The notes under the pieces are model-generated. The model searched no databases and was not told the DNA's origin. It saw nothing but the letters and a program-made list of their open reading frames with translations. DNA of 64,000 nucleotides from Vanilla planifolia (taxonomy: Eukaryota > Streptophyta > Magnoliopsida > Asparagales > Orchidaceae). The number at the start of each line of letters is the position of its first letter. Position 1 is the stretch's first letter. A program made the translations under genes and the position numbers. Positions 13,601 through 28,600 of the stretch are shown piece by piece. The DNA lies in contig CM043872.1 in NCBI GenBank assembly GCA_023846275.1, positions 30,370,670 to 30,434,669 on the forward strand. Direction: 5' to 3'.

Positions 13601-16600
13601 GACAATGAACAACTTGTTCGAAGTTTTTTTAAAAGGATTTATTTGAACTAATTTTGGTTTGCATGTAGCAAAGAAGGAATTCATGGATGAAAAGGATATC
13701 TATTGCCGTCTTATGAAAAAAGCTAATGGTGAATCGATGATTATGTTTGAGTTTGCTTTCCTGTCTTTTACATTTGCAGAAGTTTTTGCCTGTTGTCACT
13801 TGTTGTATTTATGGTTCATTAAATAGTCTTTTTGCAGGATATGCTTTCAGAAGCTCTGCTATGTTTTGGTGCAAGTTCAGTGAGTATGGATGATATAGGT
13901 GACTCCAATGAGTCTAGTGAGGTGAGTGCAGAATATCTCTTATACAAAATGAGTAAATTTTTTTTTGTGCCGCTGCAACTCACAAACTTTTGTATGTACA
14001 TCAACACTACAAGTTAAATATGGTATTGTACCTTGTGTATTATGCATTTGTTGTTATACTCTTGGTTGTTTACAAGCTAGAGAATCAATTTTAATCATCT
14101 TGTTATAGAATATTAATGTACACTCTAGATATGCTGACTAACTTTTATTCATGCGTATTTGTATATAATTTTGTGTCTACTTGTATGTACAAATTCATAG
14201 ACATTGATAAGAATCACGTATGATTAGTGTGTTTGCTTACTTTGACGATCTTTCCATGACTTTATGCCAATGTTGATTGAAATTAGGAAGTGCCAGTGTT
14301 CCAAGATAGCACAATAGAAGACTAGGTAAAGGAATTCTAGAGGAGCAATATTTGTATATGCACACATGATAGGATTTGAACTCAAGTAAATAATTGTAAG
14401 CTTGCAACCAATAATGATAGTAATAATATCTATACATCAAATTGGGAAGTACTTTTAATTGTTTTTTGATCGTTGGAGAAGAAGAACCACTCTGCATCCT
14501 ACCATGATTTTTATGCCATTGAAGCTAAATCTGTTTTTAGGCAAAAACAAGGTAAAGAAAGTGATGCAAAACAAATAGGATTAGAATTATGATTATAAAC
14601 AAAGGTTACAATAATGGTAGTAGTAATATCTATACATCAAATAGTATTAGAATGATGATCAAGAACCAATTTGGAGCCAAATTAGAGTCAAAACATATAA
14701 ATAAATGTCCTCCAATTTGAAGAGTTTTAACCATCGATAGTTATAATAGATCATTTATAAAACTTAATATTGTTTCTTATTTAAGTTTTGCAGATCTATT
14801 CATTTTTATTTTATTTTAGTTTTTTAATTATTTTTTTATTTAGAGATATTTCAAATGTTTTCATTTCTATTGGGGCGTCTCTTGTATATCACGTGCTCTA
14901 TTTAAACCTTGTTATGGAACGAAAAAGAGTATTTTGGTTTATCATTATTTTGATTGAGGAAGGTTTTGTGAGTACGTGTATGCTTAGGTGATTTCTTTAA
15001 GAAAAGCTTAGGTTTGTGTTTTTGGAAGTTGTAATTCATATTTATTCTTCTACACATCAATTTCTTTAGTCATCGGATTTTTTCCCCCCGCTTTAATTGC
15101 TATCGTCATTCCAAATGCGTTGAGTTCCTTATTCAATCTCTTTGAAGACTGTCGACTCCTTCCCCTTGACTAGCTCACCCTAACCTCACTGTCACTGATC
15201 TTGTAGTTGTCATAATCACCTAAAGGTACGAGTTTTTCCGTATTTTGTCAAATAATTTCTAACAGTTGGAATTGGAATTGGAATATAAAATTGAATAGGA
15301 CAAATTTAGCAACAAATTTTGGTTTTTGTCACGTAATTTTTGGAGCGTTGGATAATTTGTAATTAATTTTTGAAATTGTTAGTAAATAATATTAAAATAA
15401 TGTAGAAATAAATAAATTAATTAATTAAATAAAAATAAAATCGTGATTAAAGCATCTTAAAACCCCTCTTGCCCCTAGGATATCCTTCCCGACGCTATTA
15501 GGGTTTTCACGAGAGTAGCGATTCCGGATGGCAACTGCAAAGGGATAGAGGTGATAATCGAGACAGAGAACAAGGGGGAAAAGAAATCCGGCAACGTCAC
15601 TTGACTGAAACCTTAATCCGTTGAGCCGCGTTGTCTCCCATTGTCGAAAATTGATAAAGAGGGGTGCTGTGGTCTCGATTCAAAGCACAAAAGAGGGAAA
15701 AATAGAAAAGGTAAATTTTTTTGTTGGTTTTCCAAATTTTTCCCATTGCATGCGGTATTCTGGGTTGTACAGGGTTCCCGTCGGCAAGCATACGGTGTTG
15801 TTTTCGCTGTTGGCCAGTGGAAAAAAAAAGCGAGAAAAATAAAATCCTAAAAAATGGACAAATCTGATAATGGATAAAAATGTCGAGAGAAATGTGATAA
15901 GGGAAAAATATTTATAAGTAGATATAAATTAGAAAAAAATGACAAACAATGTTATTTTTTATTTTGTAGTAGATGTTTGCAAAATAAAAAATTGATTGAC
16001 TTTTTTTATGCAGAGGAAAAGTTACCTAGAAAGCAATAAACCGAGAAGACAGTTTTTGTTAACAGGAACAAGCTTATAGAAGTAAGTTTAAATTTTAGTA
16101 TTTAATTGATGTTAATATATACAACTATAAAAATTGATTGGGATATTTAAATTCCTTGTAAAAAAAATAAAAAAAAAACATTAAGAAAACATTTGAAATG
16201 ACGGTAGGTTAATTTAATTATTTGTAATATAAGTAGGTATGATTTGATTTGAATTAAATATGACTTGATATTCGTGATACATATATTGTACAATCTGATA
16301 TTATAATACACATTGAAAATAAAATAGAAAGATAAGCATATGACATGATGTGCATTGTGTGATAAAGATAACATGATTAAATATTTTGATAGAAAAAAAA
16401 CAGTGGAAAATAGAACGTGAAATTTTCTGAATATCTTCATAGTCCACTGAGATGTGATGAGCACTAGCACAGGATGCTACGCATGATGAGATGAGCACCA
16501 GCACAAGATGTTGGACATTATAAGGATTGGTTAGATATTGGGTTATGATATTATACGAGATATGATGAGTACCAGTACATGATGTTGGGCATCATAAGTA

Positions 16601-19600
16601 TTGATTTGATACCAAACTATAAGATAAGATGATATGACATCAAAGATTTTCGATATTACTTGCACTTAGTATAGGGACAAGGGATGAAGATGATCTGTGA
16701 TAGATATGGTTGGCCAGTTATGCCTGTGGGTACAGATGAGATGACACATGATTGGGATATGAGTATGTACAGTTCTATGAAAATTATCTAGGGCTCAGAC
16801 ATAAAGAAAATAAAAGAAATAAAAATAAGAAAAAAAAATAAAAGAAAAAAATAAAAAATAAAAAAGCAGTATAAAATAAAAATACAAAGATATGTGTGCA
16901 TATTTGATGTGTATATAGCATATTGTTATTCATGTTTTTATATGTTGAATATTCATGATATGCTATATTAATATCATATTATTACTTTATGTTTATTATA
17001 CATTTGCTATTTATTTATGTCGATTCACTTATTAGATATTTTATGTTCACCCTTACTTACATTATAGGACATGCCATAGATCCACACACAGAGGGTGTAT
17101 AAAGTGGCACGTGAGGTGTGTGAACGCTCTTATATATGTTGATTTTATTTGTTATCATGTTTCTAAGGATTTTTATATAATAGAACAGGTATGTATATAT
17201 TTTATTTGCTGTGATGAAATATTAGAATTGTTATCAAAGTAAATTTTTTGTATTATTATTGTCACTCCCGTCCATAGTGGTTTATGTTCTCACAATTAGC
17301 TGCATAGACTCTGATCTGCCGTCGGTTAGGCAGTAGTGTCGGTGTTTTGATGAGCAGGGCATGATAGATCAAGTCCAACTTGTGTTGCTTGATCGGTTCG
17401 ACCTCGCATTTTCATCTTAACGCCCTTCACTTTCCTGCAGTTTCATTGCCCATCGAATCTCCTTGTTCTTATTGATGTTGCCTTGGAATTATTTGCTTCT
17501 TATAGGATCTTGCTCTCACTCGTGATGCCATTAGCTATCCAAGATTTAGTGATTGCCTACACCCGTGAGCCTTTAACTGGAAGCCTCAACCTTGTTGATG
17601 CTTGGATTTCACGTGAGAACCTTTGTTTTGCCATGTCTTCTCCTTTGCATTTGTCTTGCTCCACCTCTTTTTGGACTCCAACCTTCATCGTACGTTGTTG
17701 TTGGAACTTGATTTACATGCTAGGTTTGTTAGAGCATCTTCTAAGCCTCCTCCATCATTGTTGCATCTCATGCATTCTTGTCATTAGCCAATGCATTACT
17801 TCATTAAGAAGAATAAGGTAAGGGGAAGGAGATAACCAAAAGGTTGGTTGTCCCCTTGAAGGATTCTCTCTATTATCCTTCTTTCTTGGCTTCCAAAATG
17901 TCGACAAAAGTTTTATATTTCTAAAGTAGGATTATGGATAGACTGCTTTATTCTTTAATATCGTTCCAATCATAAGGGCTTGTAGAATAAAAGGAAAGTG
18001 GTGATTAGCATTCAAAACTTTACGTTAATAGTTATGAAACTAATTGTAACATCTTAGTTTGTTTTTTGAGTTATTGTATTGAACTAATCGGGTTTTGTTT
18101 TTATCCAAGGGGTCCCTTCTTGCTTGTTATTCATCCCAAAATTTCTCTAACTTCAGTAAATTTAATTATAAAATTTTTATGGGTTCGAATCTCAGGTTGC
18201 TCTAAAAAAGCGTCCCACAATTTCAAGACTTATGGCTCTACTTATATTGCTTAGGTTTTTGTTATCTTGTAGTCAATGTGAAACTTATTTATCTTCTTGG
18301 TCTCATATTTTAGATATTTTTCTAGTCTTTTCATCATTCTTGAGAAATCTTAGCTCTCATATTTCAAATATTCTCCTAGTCCTTCTATCCTTGTTGGGCA
18401 GCTACTCGGGTTTTACATTAATTTAGCCTAATTCTTGATCATAAAGCTTCAATTCAAATTCAAAACTTAAATAACACATATTTGAAAGGCAGTAGTATAG
18501 CTTCAACATTTGGGGCATAACATTTTCAAATTATCTCAATAAAGTCACCCATAACAATGGCTTGATTTGATCCAAACCATCTTTGGTTCTTTGCTTAAGA
18601 CCTGTCAAGTCCTTCATGAGGGTTTTTGAGATAAATTACCTTTTCAAAAATAATCCTTAAAACCTGTCTCTTATGTTCGAGGGGTTCTTGAGTCTTTATT
18701 TAGCTGAATTCCTAGAATGTTACACTACCTTATGATAATATGCTAGGGCGCCAATTGGTTGTCTTTATGGTGCCCCTTCTCAAGATGGTAAATTATCTAG
18801 GTTTGAGTTGATTCTTTTTTTTTTTATAATGCTAGTCTAGAGTTCGATGCTCTTTAACACATCTTCTTAAGGCTTGGGTAGTTATCCTCGTGTTAAAAGT
18901 GATATTCTTCTCAAGGGTCTATTCCTCTTGAAGGGTCTTGGTGTGTTTTCCTCAAAGGCTTACATTGAGAGGTATTTCCATGCTTTCCGAGAGGGCCATT
19001 ACCCTTCGAAGGGTTTTGTTATGCCCTTTTGACATTGCTTAAAGGCCTTTCCTTTATCTCGAGGGGTTTATCTCATGATATTGATGTGCTTTCTTGAAGG
19101 TGTATGCGCTTACTTGATGTCACTCCTTTACTCAAAGGCTATGAATGCCTGTCAACTCTTTCATGAATGAGGTTTGAGTGCTTATTAATCTAATAAATGC
19201 ATGTATTAATAAAGTTAGTACTCAAATCTTAATCCCCTTCAATGATAGATTTGAAAGAAATTTAATAAAAAAAAACTTTTAATTAAAGAAACTATGGATT
19301 GAGTATATTCTAAGAGTAGTTGAAGACATGAAAGTGAGGATGACATCATCAGTCTTATCTATTTGATGCTTAGGAATTGACAACATTCATTTAAGGTAGA
19401 TGTTAATCTTGATATGTTTTTTTAAGATGATATAATAAACCCAGAGAAATTAGATACCTGGCTAGAGCAACAAGAAATGTATTTTTCTCTATATGATTAT
19501 TTATTAATTGATAAGACAACATATGCTTAATTAAAGATTATTAGTCATGTGTTAGTTTGGTAGAATGCTCACTTAGGAACTTGTATAGTTGGACAAGTAA

Positions 19601-22600
19601 CATGGAGTTAGTTTAAAAAATTAATTAGAGAAGAATTTTATCCTATGAGATATATGGAGGAAGTGACAAATTATAATACCAATAAGGACAAATGGTGTAG
19701 AAACATACAACAAAATTTCAACGATAAGCCATGAGTTTGGAAATACCTATCAATGAGATGTAGACATTATCAAAGTACATCATAAGTTTGCATTATTTTT
19801 TTGCCACTGAATTAACTCTGTTCTTTACTCAATCTTTGACACAAGCTAGTACATTCTCATTGGCTATTAAAAAAAAGAATCAAAGCAAAGAGACAAAGAT
19901 AGAATAACCAAATGCTAGAAAGTCCAAAAATTAATAGCAAATAAAAGAGTATTTTCTAACAAATTATGTTGTGACATTGTTTACTAATACTCTATTTACC
20001 AGTAGAATCTAGAGTATCTTGTACTATTTCCAAAAAGTTTAAAAAAAGATATGAAAGACAAGATATTTATTGCAGTTGAGACTAAAAAGACATTTAAAAC
20101 CCCACTTTCATGAAAGCTTATCTCTTATGGTATGTCCAAAAGAGCTATCTCATGAAGCACAACAAAAAGAACTTTCCACCATCCACATTTAAGTGAAGAA
20201 AAAGTTTATCAAGACTATTATTAACATTGAAAGCTAGAGGAATTTAATGTTAAAGAGTTTTGTAAAAAGGTTAAATCTAGATACTGCACATTCAAGATTA
20301 TATTTCCTAGGGTGGGTTCATAAAGACTCTAAGACAAGAAACAAAAAACAATGCAAGTTGAAATTTACCATCGCTAATGACTTTATTGTTAAGATTATCT
20401 GTGAATTGATATCTCAAGATGGTTTTTAGATTTTACTGGGAACCTATATTTATGTGATTGAGATATCATGTGCTATCAATAAGCACAAGGATTTTTGTTC
20501 ATGAAGGATAAATAGAACTTCATTCTTACACTAAACAAAAGAGCACTGACAAATACATTGTTAGTGTTGGTTGATCAAGTGAAGAGATTGGTGAACATTT
20601 ACTAAAATTATATGTTGTTTATAACTTGTTCAAAGCAACAAATTGATAGAATTAATAAAAATCTTAACCTTCCTATGGTTACTACAGAAGATAACAGAAC
20701 TAGATCTGTTCAGAGAACCTATAAGAATCTGTTTATCTTTAGAAAATAAGATTTGATGAGACTTAAACCTATAAAGAAGAGTTTTATGATCAAGGGATTG
20801 ATTATATGTTCATTTAGCTGTCAAGCAATCCATGTTTGAGGAGGACTTAAGGGAGGATATATAAAATTTTGTTAAGTAAAACACATGCAGCGCCACCACT
20901 TGCATCAGTAAACAGGTTGGTAGGGGGTGCAGTTGCACGTGAGATAGAGCATGGGCCACTTGATGCTCGCAGTAGGGCGTGGGATAGGGTGCAGGATTGC
21001 CTGCATGTGTAGTAGCATGAGAGATAGCACTCGACACAATGAGTAAGATAATGCGGGAGATAGCGCTGGATAGTACGCGAGACAGTGTGGAACACACGCA
21101 GAAAGGGGGCTCAAGAAGCGTTGCTCACACAACGTGAATAGGATTCATTGCTGCACGCATAGCATGCATTGTGGTAGATAATCTACCATGCATGTGCTTC
21201 ACGTGCATAGCGGCTACACCGACCTTACATGTGCTCAGCTACATATATTGTTGCATATGGATCGCGCATGTGATGACGACGCCTATCACCACACATGCAC
21301 CTACTGTGGCACATGGATCATGCGCACACAACAGGTGTGCAAATTGTGTGTAGTTTGTGTGTGTGCAGCATTTCGTGTGCAAGCAAATGTGTACTGTTGC
21401 ATGTACAAATTCTCTATAGTGGTCAATTTGAAGTTAAAATACATGAAACATATTGAATAAAAAAGTAAGTATTTTATATTAAAATATTATATCCAAACTT
21501 TTATAAAATAATAAATAAGAGTGAAATAAGACATTTTGAACATTTAGCAAAAACACATTCTCTCCACTTTTTTAGTTCTTTTGCCATTACCATGCTTACG
21601 TTTTGCTATTGATTTTCAAGTTGGAACTCCATGAAGTGGAGTTTAGGATCCCAAACAATAACAAGCTTTGAACATGACAATTGTAAATAAAATAAAATAG
21701 AAAACTACAAACCTGGACTGTTTCATGGTGTTTTTTCTTGCTATAGCTTTCATGCACCTAATCATAGCTTCGTCTTGGCATTATAGGAAAATAGAAATTT
21801 GTCTATCTTCTTTATTTTTTTTACATTCGATTTTAGTTTTTATGGCAGAGGAGAACTGATATGGACAAAGGTAGATGCCCATGTGGCTCACATGTTGACT
21901 ATGCTTAAGATGCTGTTTGGATTGTTCTATTTTAGTTCTTTATGTGTGTGTTTGTGTTACTCCTGCCTTTGATCTTTCTTGACTCCCTCCACCAATCTAC
22001 ATGTTTTCGTTTGAATAATCTTCCAAAACTTGAACTCCATCAATCTTGATCATTTTTTTTTGTTTGAAGTGGGAATACATGGGTTAGTTCATCATTAATG
22101 CTGAGGAATTTGGAGAATTCAAGATCAATCTGGGGAAACTTAGCGAGTGCGAGAGTGTTTGATCAAAGGTTTGATAACTTGGATTGTTGGCATGAAGTTG
22201 ATCAATGATTGAACTAGGAGGCACAGCTTCTCTTCCTTGAGGGAGATTTATGTTTGGGGTTTTGGATCAGAGTTGGAGATTATTTGGTAGATGGCAGTTG
22301 TGCAAAATGACTTCTTAATTGTGATGGTTTTAATGAAAGTTGGGTTGGCATGGAGCTAAAAATTGTACAATTAAGGGGATTACTGAATTACATATTTACA
22401 ATGGTTGATGGAAATTTGTGAAATATTTGGCTTTGAACTAATTTGTAGATTTACATTATATGTTGTTAATGTGTCCTATGTTCTCATGAAAAAAGTGGAC
22501 CTTGTTGAGCAATTATGTTTGCTTTATTCCTCTTCCTATCTGATATGCTCCTGTCATCTCTTAGTGATAGCATGTTCTGCAGACTTGGATAAAGGCATGA

Positions 22601-25600
22601 CATGGCATCCTTGAGGGTGATTTATGTTTGGGAGTTTTGAACGGGGGTTGAGAGGTTTTGGTAGATGGGAACTGAGCAAAGTGACTTCTAGTTGTGATGA
22701 GTTCAATGAAGGCTGGGTTGCGTTGGAGCAAAAAAATGTGCTCTTTTAAAGGGGTTATTAAACTGCATATTTATAATGGAACATGCACATTTATGAACTA
22801 TTTAACTTTGAACTAATTTGTATGTTTACAGTATGTTCTCTCAATGTGCCTCACCTTCTCTTCAAAAAATAAATGTTCCTTAACTTGGGTGCATAAATAT
22901 GTTTGCTTTATTTCTTCCTGTTTAATATGCTTTTGCCATCCTTCTTTAATGATACCATGTTCTGCAGACTAGGATAACCTCCCTATTTGCAGATGGTGAA
23001 GAAGTGCATACATGCATCTCTCGTGCTGCTGATTCAATTGGTTTACAATCCATACCTTATTATGAAGTATCAAAGGGCGAGCATGTTGATTGGCTGAAGA
23101 ACTTGCAGGTTTTGGCGAATCTGTCTTTTTTGTCTTCATTGGAACTAATTTTGTTTTGATTTTCTAGTATTGGCTAATCTGTCTTCTCATAGTTTGTTTA
23201 TTTGTCTACTAAATGATTTATGGAGTGTTGTTATCAAGTTTATATATTTGTCTTTTCTTATTTTTATTATTGTTATTGTTTTTATCATTATTATTATTAT
23301 TTCTATCCCATGATCTTTTTGGAGTTGGCTGAAACTTTTAAGGTTGCATCATTTCTAAAATATAATGGAATAAATGATATCTGTTAGCTTGAAATGGAGA
23401 TGATGACCATTGGAGCTGTGTGTGTGTACAATGTATCTGATCTTTATAATTCTGGGGATGAATGGAAAACAAAAAAAATGCAGATTCATGAAAAAGTAGA
23501 TGTGGGTGTTAGAAGTCTTATGAGTCTTCAAAAGTTTAAGCTTCTATATCGCAAGCCTCCATATTAGATTGTGACCTTTGTGATTATGGTATATGGAGAA
23601 TACATGCTGCAGAGTGCGCATTTTATCTAGTGATTTTAGGCATTGATTAAAGATGGGGAGTTTAAAAGGAAAACTAAAATAGGACCAAGGAGATTGTATC
23701 CACCCAATTACCTCTCTTAGCTCTGACAGCATGTGAAAAACAGATATATACGATTACTTTTTACCTCTAGGAGTGTTACTGTGAAATTCTTGTTGTCAGA
23801 AATATGAATAATCTGAGAAATACAGCATGATACCAGCATCTATTTATATGATAATTTTATTCTTGATCAGTATTTTTTTTTTATAATACCTTGCAATCTG
23901 CTCCATTCCCATTTATCATTTATGATCTGGCAGATTTGAGTTAAAGACAATGTCTAGTTCTATTGGTTTATCTTCATTTTGCTTGGTGAATGTGCAATTA
24001 TGAGTTGATTATCAGTTCAGTCATATATTTTCATGTTCACAGCTCAGCGTTCTTATTTGGCATTATCGGTATGTCTTTGCAGGGATCATTTCACCCACTA
24101 GAAATCATAACTGGACTCTGGGTTGTCCCAAAATGGATAATTCCCCCAGTATGATATAGTTTTACCACCTTTTTTTATTTTTAAATTTTTAGCTTTTGTC
24201 CCTATTATACAATGCTACCTTATTTTGAAGGTTGTCAATCATGAGCATTATTGTATATTCATGTGCTTAGTAGCATTTAATGAATCTCTTAAATTTGTTT
24301 AAAGCCTTCTTTAAAAAGCTCATATATTTTAGCATTCATTCGATTATCTATTTTATTTAATTGTCTTATATGAATGTTCATTTATGCTCATTTAATCTCA
24401 TCTAAAGACATAGCATGTTGAAGCATTATCATGAGCATTATTGTATATTCATGTGCTTAGTAGCATTTAATGAATCTCTTAAATTTGTTTAAAGCCTTCT
24501 TTGAAAAGCTCATATATTTCATAGCATTGATTCGATTATCTATTTTATTTAATTGGCTTATATGAACGCTCATTTATGCTCATTTAATCTCATCTAAAGA
24601 CATAGCATGTTGAAGCTACCACTTCATGTTTATTAGGAGCCAATTTTTAATGTTTGAGATTTTAACTTTTGATTAAGATTTTAATTCGTTTAAATTGGCT
24701 TAAAACCCTAGGAAGGCTACTCCATGTAACGTTTTTTTCTGTCATTATTCCTGATGGCTTTAATTCAATGAGGTTTTATTTCAAAGAGGTTCATTACATA
24801 TACTACTTGAGTTCATAGTATTGAAGGAGGAATCAAAGTCTTTTATTAAATATGAAGCTATTCCTACATTTGCTATGATTCTTTGTCAATATGGTTAATC
24901 CAGGACAGACGTTTAGAACCTTGTTTCTCGTTGTTGAATGCATTAAGAGCAAGCAAACTGAAATTAAATGGGCTAGCATTGTTGGATCGTTGACTTGGCA
25001 GTTCCTCCAACCATCTTATCTGATTCAAGAAGATCTAACTTCTGTCATGTTGGAAGGCAAACATGACATAAAGGCATTGATGATGTGGCTTTATATCACA
25101 TCTTCGATGCTCTTGGGAAAGGCCCAACATTTGCTTGGACAGAACCCTAAATAGGCCACTACTAAGTAATAAAACTTCAAACATTTTGTGGTTTGCTGCT
25201 TTGTAAATTGAGGAATCTTGTCCAGTGATAAATTGATTATATTCATCTTTCATAGTCACGTCATGAATAGTGTAGTTAGGATTAGCTGCCCCTGTTTTCT
25301 CTCTATAATGAATATTTTGTTTGGGTTTACTAAACATTTTATATCATATCTTATCATCTTGTCCTTGAAGAGTAAAGTTTTGTTTGGTGGGATACATTTT
25401 ATCTTGACAATCGAGTACTTGCCAATAAGTACATTCTTTTAAGCATTTCTAAGTTCAATATGTTTATGACTTTCATGTTGATTAAGTTATTACAGTCTAA
25501 GAAATACCAAAAGTGGATACAATAAGTAAAATTGCTGTTGAATTTAAGTTCAACAAGTGCAATGTCCATAATTATCAAAAGTTGAAATAACCTTAAGGCC

Positions 25601-28600
25601 CATTCTTGTCCCTTAGGTTTTTGAAAATCTTTGTTTGAAAATTAAAGTTGTATGTAGTTTAATTAAATTTAAGCATACTTTTCTAGCTAATTAAAACTAA
25701 GGCATAGATGAGAGAATATAGAATTTTAATGGACGCAAGAAGCAATTTTACGAGGAAAAGATGGAGCAAAAGACATTATAGTGTCTCCACATCCCTTTGC
25801 AGAGTTGGCAATAATCGGTTCTTAGAGATACTAGCAAAAGACTTTTTTGTCTTCACAAAAATACAGTTTTACTTTCATTTTTATTTTTTATTTAAAAAGG
25901 TAAAAGTATTGTTGGGTAAGAAATTTTGTAAAAAATATTTTTTAATAATAAATTACTAAACCAAAATTTTAATAGCATTTATCTTATCAATTTCTAAAAT
26001 TTATATAATAACATATGTCTAATTATTCAATAATAACAATGTCAATTGAATCTTAAGTCATGAAACCTAGAGTTCTTTGTATGTCTATTTATAACCAATA
26101 ATTTTATTAAGAATTTTGAGACAAACTAGAAGAAAATCCATTTAACTAGAAATTAGCAAAATACATGTAGATTGTAAGATATATATGTATGATCTCAATC
26201 ATGAATCAAAACCAACATATTGAAGTCTACTCATCATAATAGCACTCAAAATATATTTATAGGCTCCCTACAAAATCATTCAACACTCAAAGTAGTGATA
26301 TGTTAATATTTATGTTGAAAATTGTGTTGGCATATGATGACGATGATCAAAAGATCATTGCTCAAGATGTGCTTCTAGATCAACTTTCTTGGTCTCTAGT
26401 GAATGTTGCTTTTGAAGCTCACGTAATAGATTTGATCTCACCTCCTTAAGCTTTTTAAATGAAATCCATGAGTTCTTGACTGGTGGCCATCTAGGTTCAT
26501 TGAATCAAGTTACTCTATTAAGCTCCTTTTGGGTAGCAAAAGTCTTATCTTCTAGAATGTACTTATGTTAAAGATCAATATTCGATACATTGAAAGAGAC
26601 AATATGAAGGCAAAGATAACCTTCTTGCTTAAGTTGAACTGTTTACCCATGACATAGTGTCATCACTATATTGTTCATAATAGGAACTTGTTTGATTGCA
26701 ATAAAAACGAAAAATAGAACCAACAATCGATCAAGAAATAGATCTCCTCAGTGTAACGGTGGTAGGTTTGCACAAAGAAATAGCAGGATGAGTCAAAGAC
26801 CAAAGAAGATATATTTAAAAGAAATTTCATGGTACATAATTAAATCAAATATATTGAATATTGAATTATTCATGTAATTCTAACTTTTAACCATTTTTGT
26901 CAATCCTTGTCAATCCTTTCAAGACTTGGATATTGTGCTACCTTTTGGAAGCCAGCTTTTTAATAGGTCTAATATGGAATCTTCATATTGTAAATGCAAC
27001 AAAATTTTATCTCTTATTTTAACTTAAATTGATTCTTGTGATTCTCCATTTTACTCATTCTTTCATTCCTTGCAATTAATTGCAATCTTATTTCATAGTA
27101 AATATTATGCATATTTTAGCATAATAGTATAATTTTTTTAGATTTAAAATTAATGGGTAACTAAATTGGTCATAAAGATAATATTTGTCATATATCAATG
27201 GCTACTTCAAATGGTCTTATACTTAAAGACTTATTAATTGGATTATTATAGAGAACCTAACATTTTTATGTATCATTTCCTTATCTACCTCACACTAACT
27301 TATTAGGCATCTCAATAAATTCGCAAGTGTCCTCTTAGTTCCAATATCAATTTTAGGTTGATAAGTTGCAAAACAAATGACATCTTAATGTTCTATTATT
27401 TCTACAAATGTTTTCCATAAAAAAACTCATTAAGCCCCATTTTACAATTAGAAACAATACTAACCATTGGAAGAATATGAAATACACCAAGGACAAAATC
27501 AATGCCTTTGTTCTCTCATAACTTTTCAAGAGTAGAAAAGTTTGCTCCCTTTGAAGTTGGCATTTTTTACACTTTGCTATCATTCTAATTATGTCCCTTT
27601 CTTATATATGCTAAAATTATAAACTTTAAAATATTGCAATCATTTTGTTTAAACCAAAGTGACTTAAGTTTGCTAAAGGATGCCTCTTCAATAAGGAATT
27701 TCGTTAAGGATGTACAAGGAATGCATAACAAGACCATTAGTAAGGAAATTAATTCTTCAACATTCAATCAATGTTAAGTTTTAATGTGTAAGATAATATT
27801 CTACTATTTTTTCGTGGCTTATACCTTTGATATACATGGTATTCAATGGATTAGACTTCCCTTTAAGAACATTGACAAACTTATTCTTTGAACGAGATCC
27901 ATGCTTGATAAAATATATATAGCCTTGGATAAACTCAACGTTTTTACTTTCTTTGACATAAGGCTCTTTTAATAGTTGAGATACTTCGGAGTCCAATGGT
28001 CGAAATAAAATATATGAACTTGTGGTAGTAGATAATACCAACATCTTAATGTTTTCATAAGGCTATATGTTACAAAGTCATAATTGGAATTTTTTGCTCA
28101 ACTTTTTAATTTTTCACTATTGTTGGAACCTCGTTGTCTTGAGTTTAACGACATCAATTATCCATTTTGTAAAGTTGCATTAGTTATTATAAAAATTTTG
28201 CTATAAGTTTTGTGACTTTAACACAAGTTATTATGTAAGTAGCTCCCTGATATACTCATAAACATAGTTGACTAAACTAACCCATTTAAGATTTTCACAT
28301 GGAATTTTTGCACTCATAAACATAGTGACTTATCTCTTGATTCCTAGTACATCTAATTTTTATAAGAAAAGGTTCTCATATTGAGATAAGTTTTCAAAGG
28401 AGTTATTCATCAAGAAGGCCTTTTGAGATCGAGGATTGTTACCTCCATGCTCTTGACAGATTGTTTTTCAAGAGGCAGAAATCTTCCCTGGGGTTCCCTG
28501 GTTTGGCCAGTAGGTCTATCTCTTGATTTTGCTCGTGAGGGATTTGAGTTAAGGTAGTTTGATTAGACTTTTGTAGGAAGGTTTGTGTCAATGCCCTTAT

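Larger units (their letters stand above)
10683..13837 (+). other. PrmA-like intron 1 (3155 bp)
   Basis: This is a phase-0 intron with donor GTGAGT and acceptor TTTTTGCAG. It is T-rich throughout. It contains a diverged tandem duplication near 11.1-11.3 kb and a short AT-rich direct repeat at 13150-13190. No transposon domain or RNA gene was recognised. Confidence 0.8.
13922..22967 (+). other. PrmA-like intron 2 (9046 bp)
   Basis: This is a phase-0 intron. From left to right it holds a small imperfect repeat (14.4 and 14.6 kb, sharing AATATCTATACATCAAAT), a GC-rich island (15.47-15.84 kb), a repeat-rich LTR-like block (16.45-17.35 kb), AT-rich DNA with GAAGGGTCTT-like low-complexity repeats (17.4-19.2 kb), a gypsy remnant (19.4-21.5 kb) and a 374-bp tandem duplication abutting exon 3. 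No complete gene is hosted. Confidence 0.8.

Noticed and set aside
18178..18196. GGGTTCGAATCTC as a tRNA T-arm
   Set aside because: The flanking bases do not form a T-stem and no anticodon or acceptor stem fits upstream.
20810..21460. Cys/His-rich overlapping frames as small secreted proteins
   Set aside because: They fall in the GT/CA-rich LTR-like block, occur in several frames on both strands, and have no signal-peptide-to-stop organisation worth defending.
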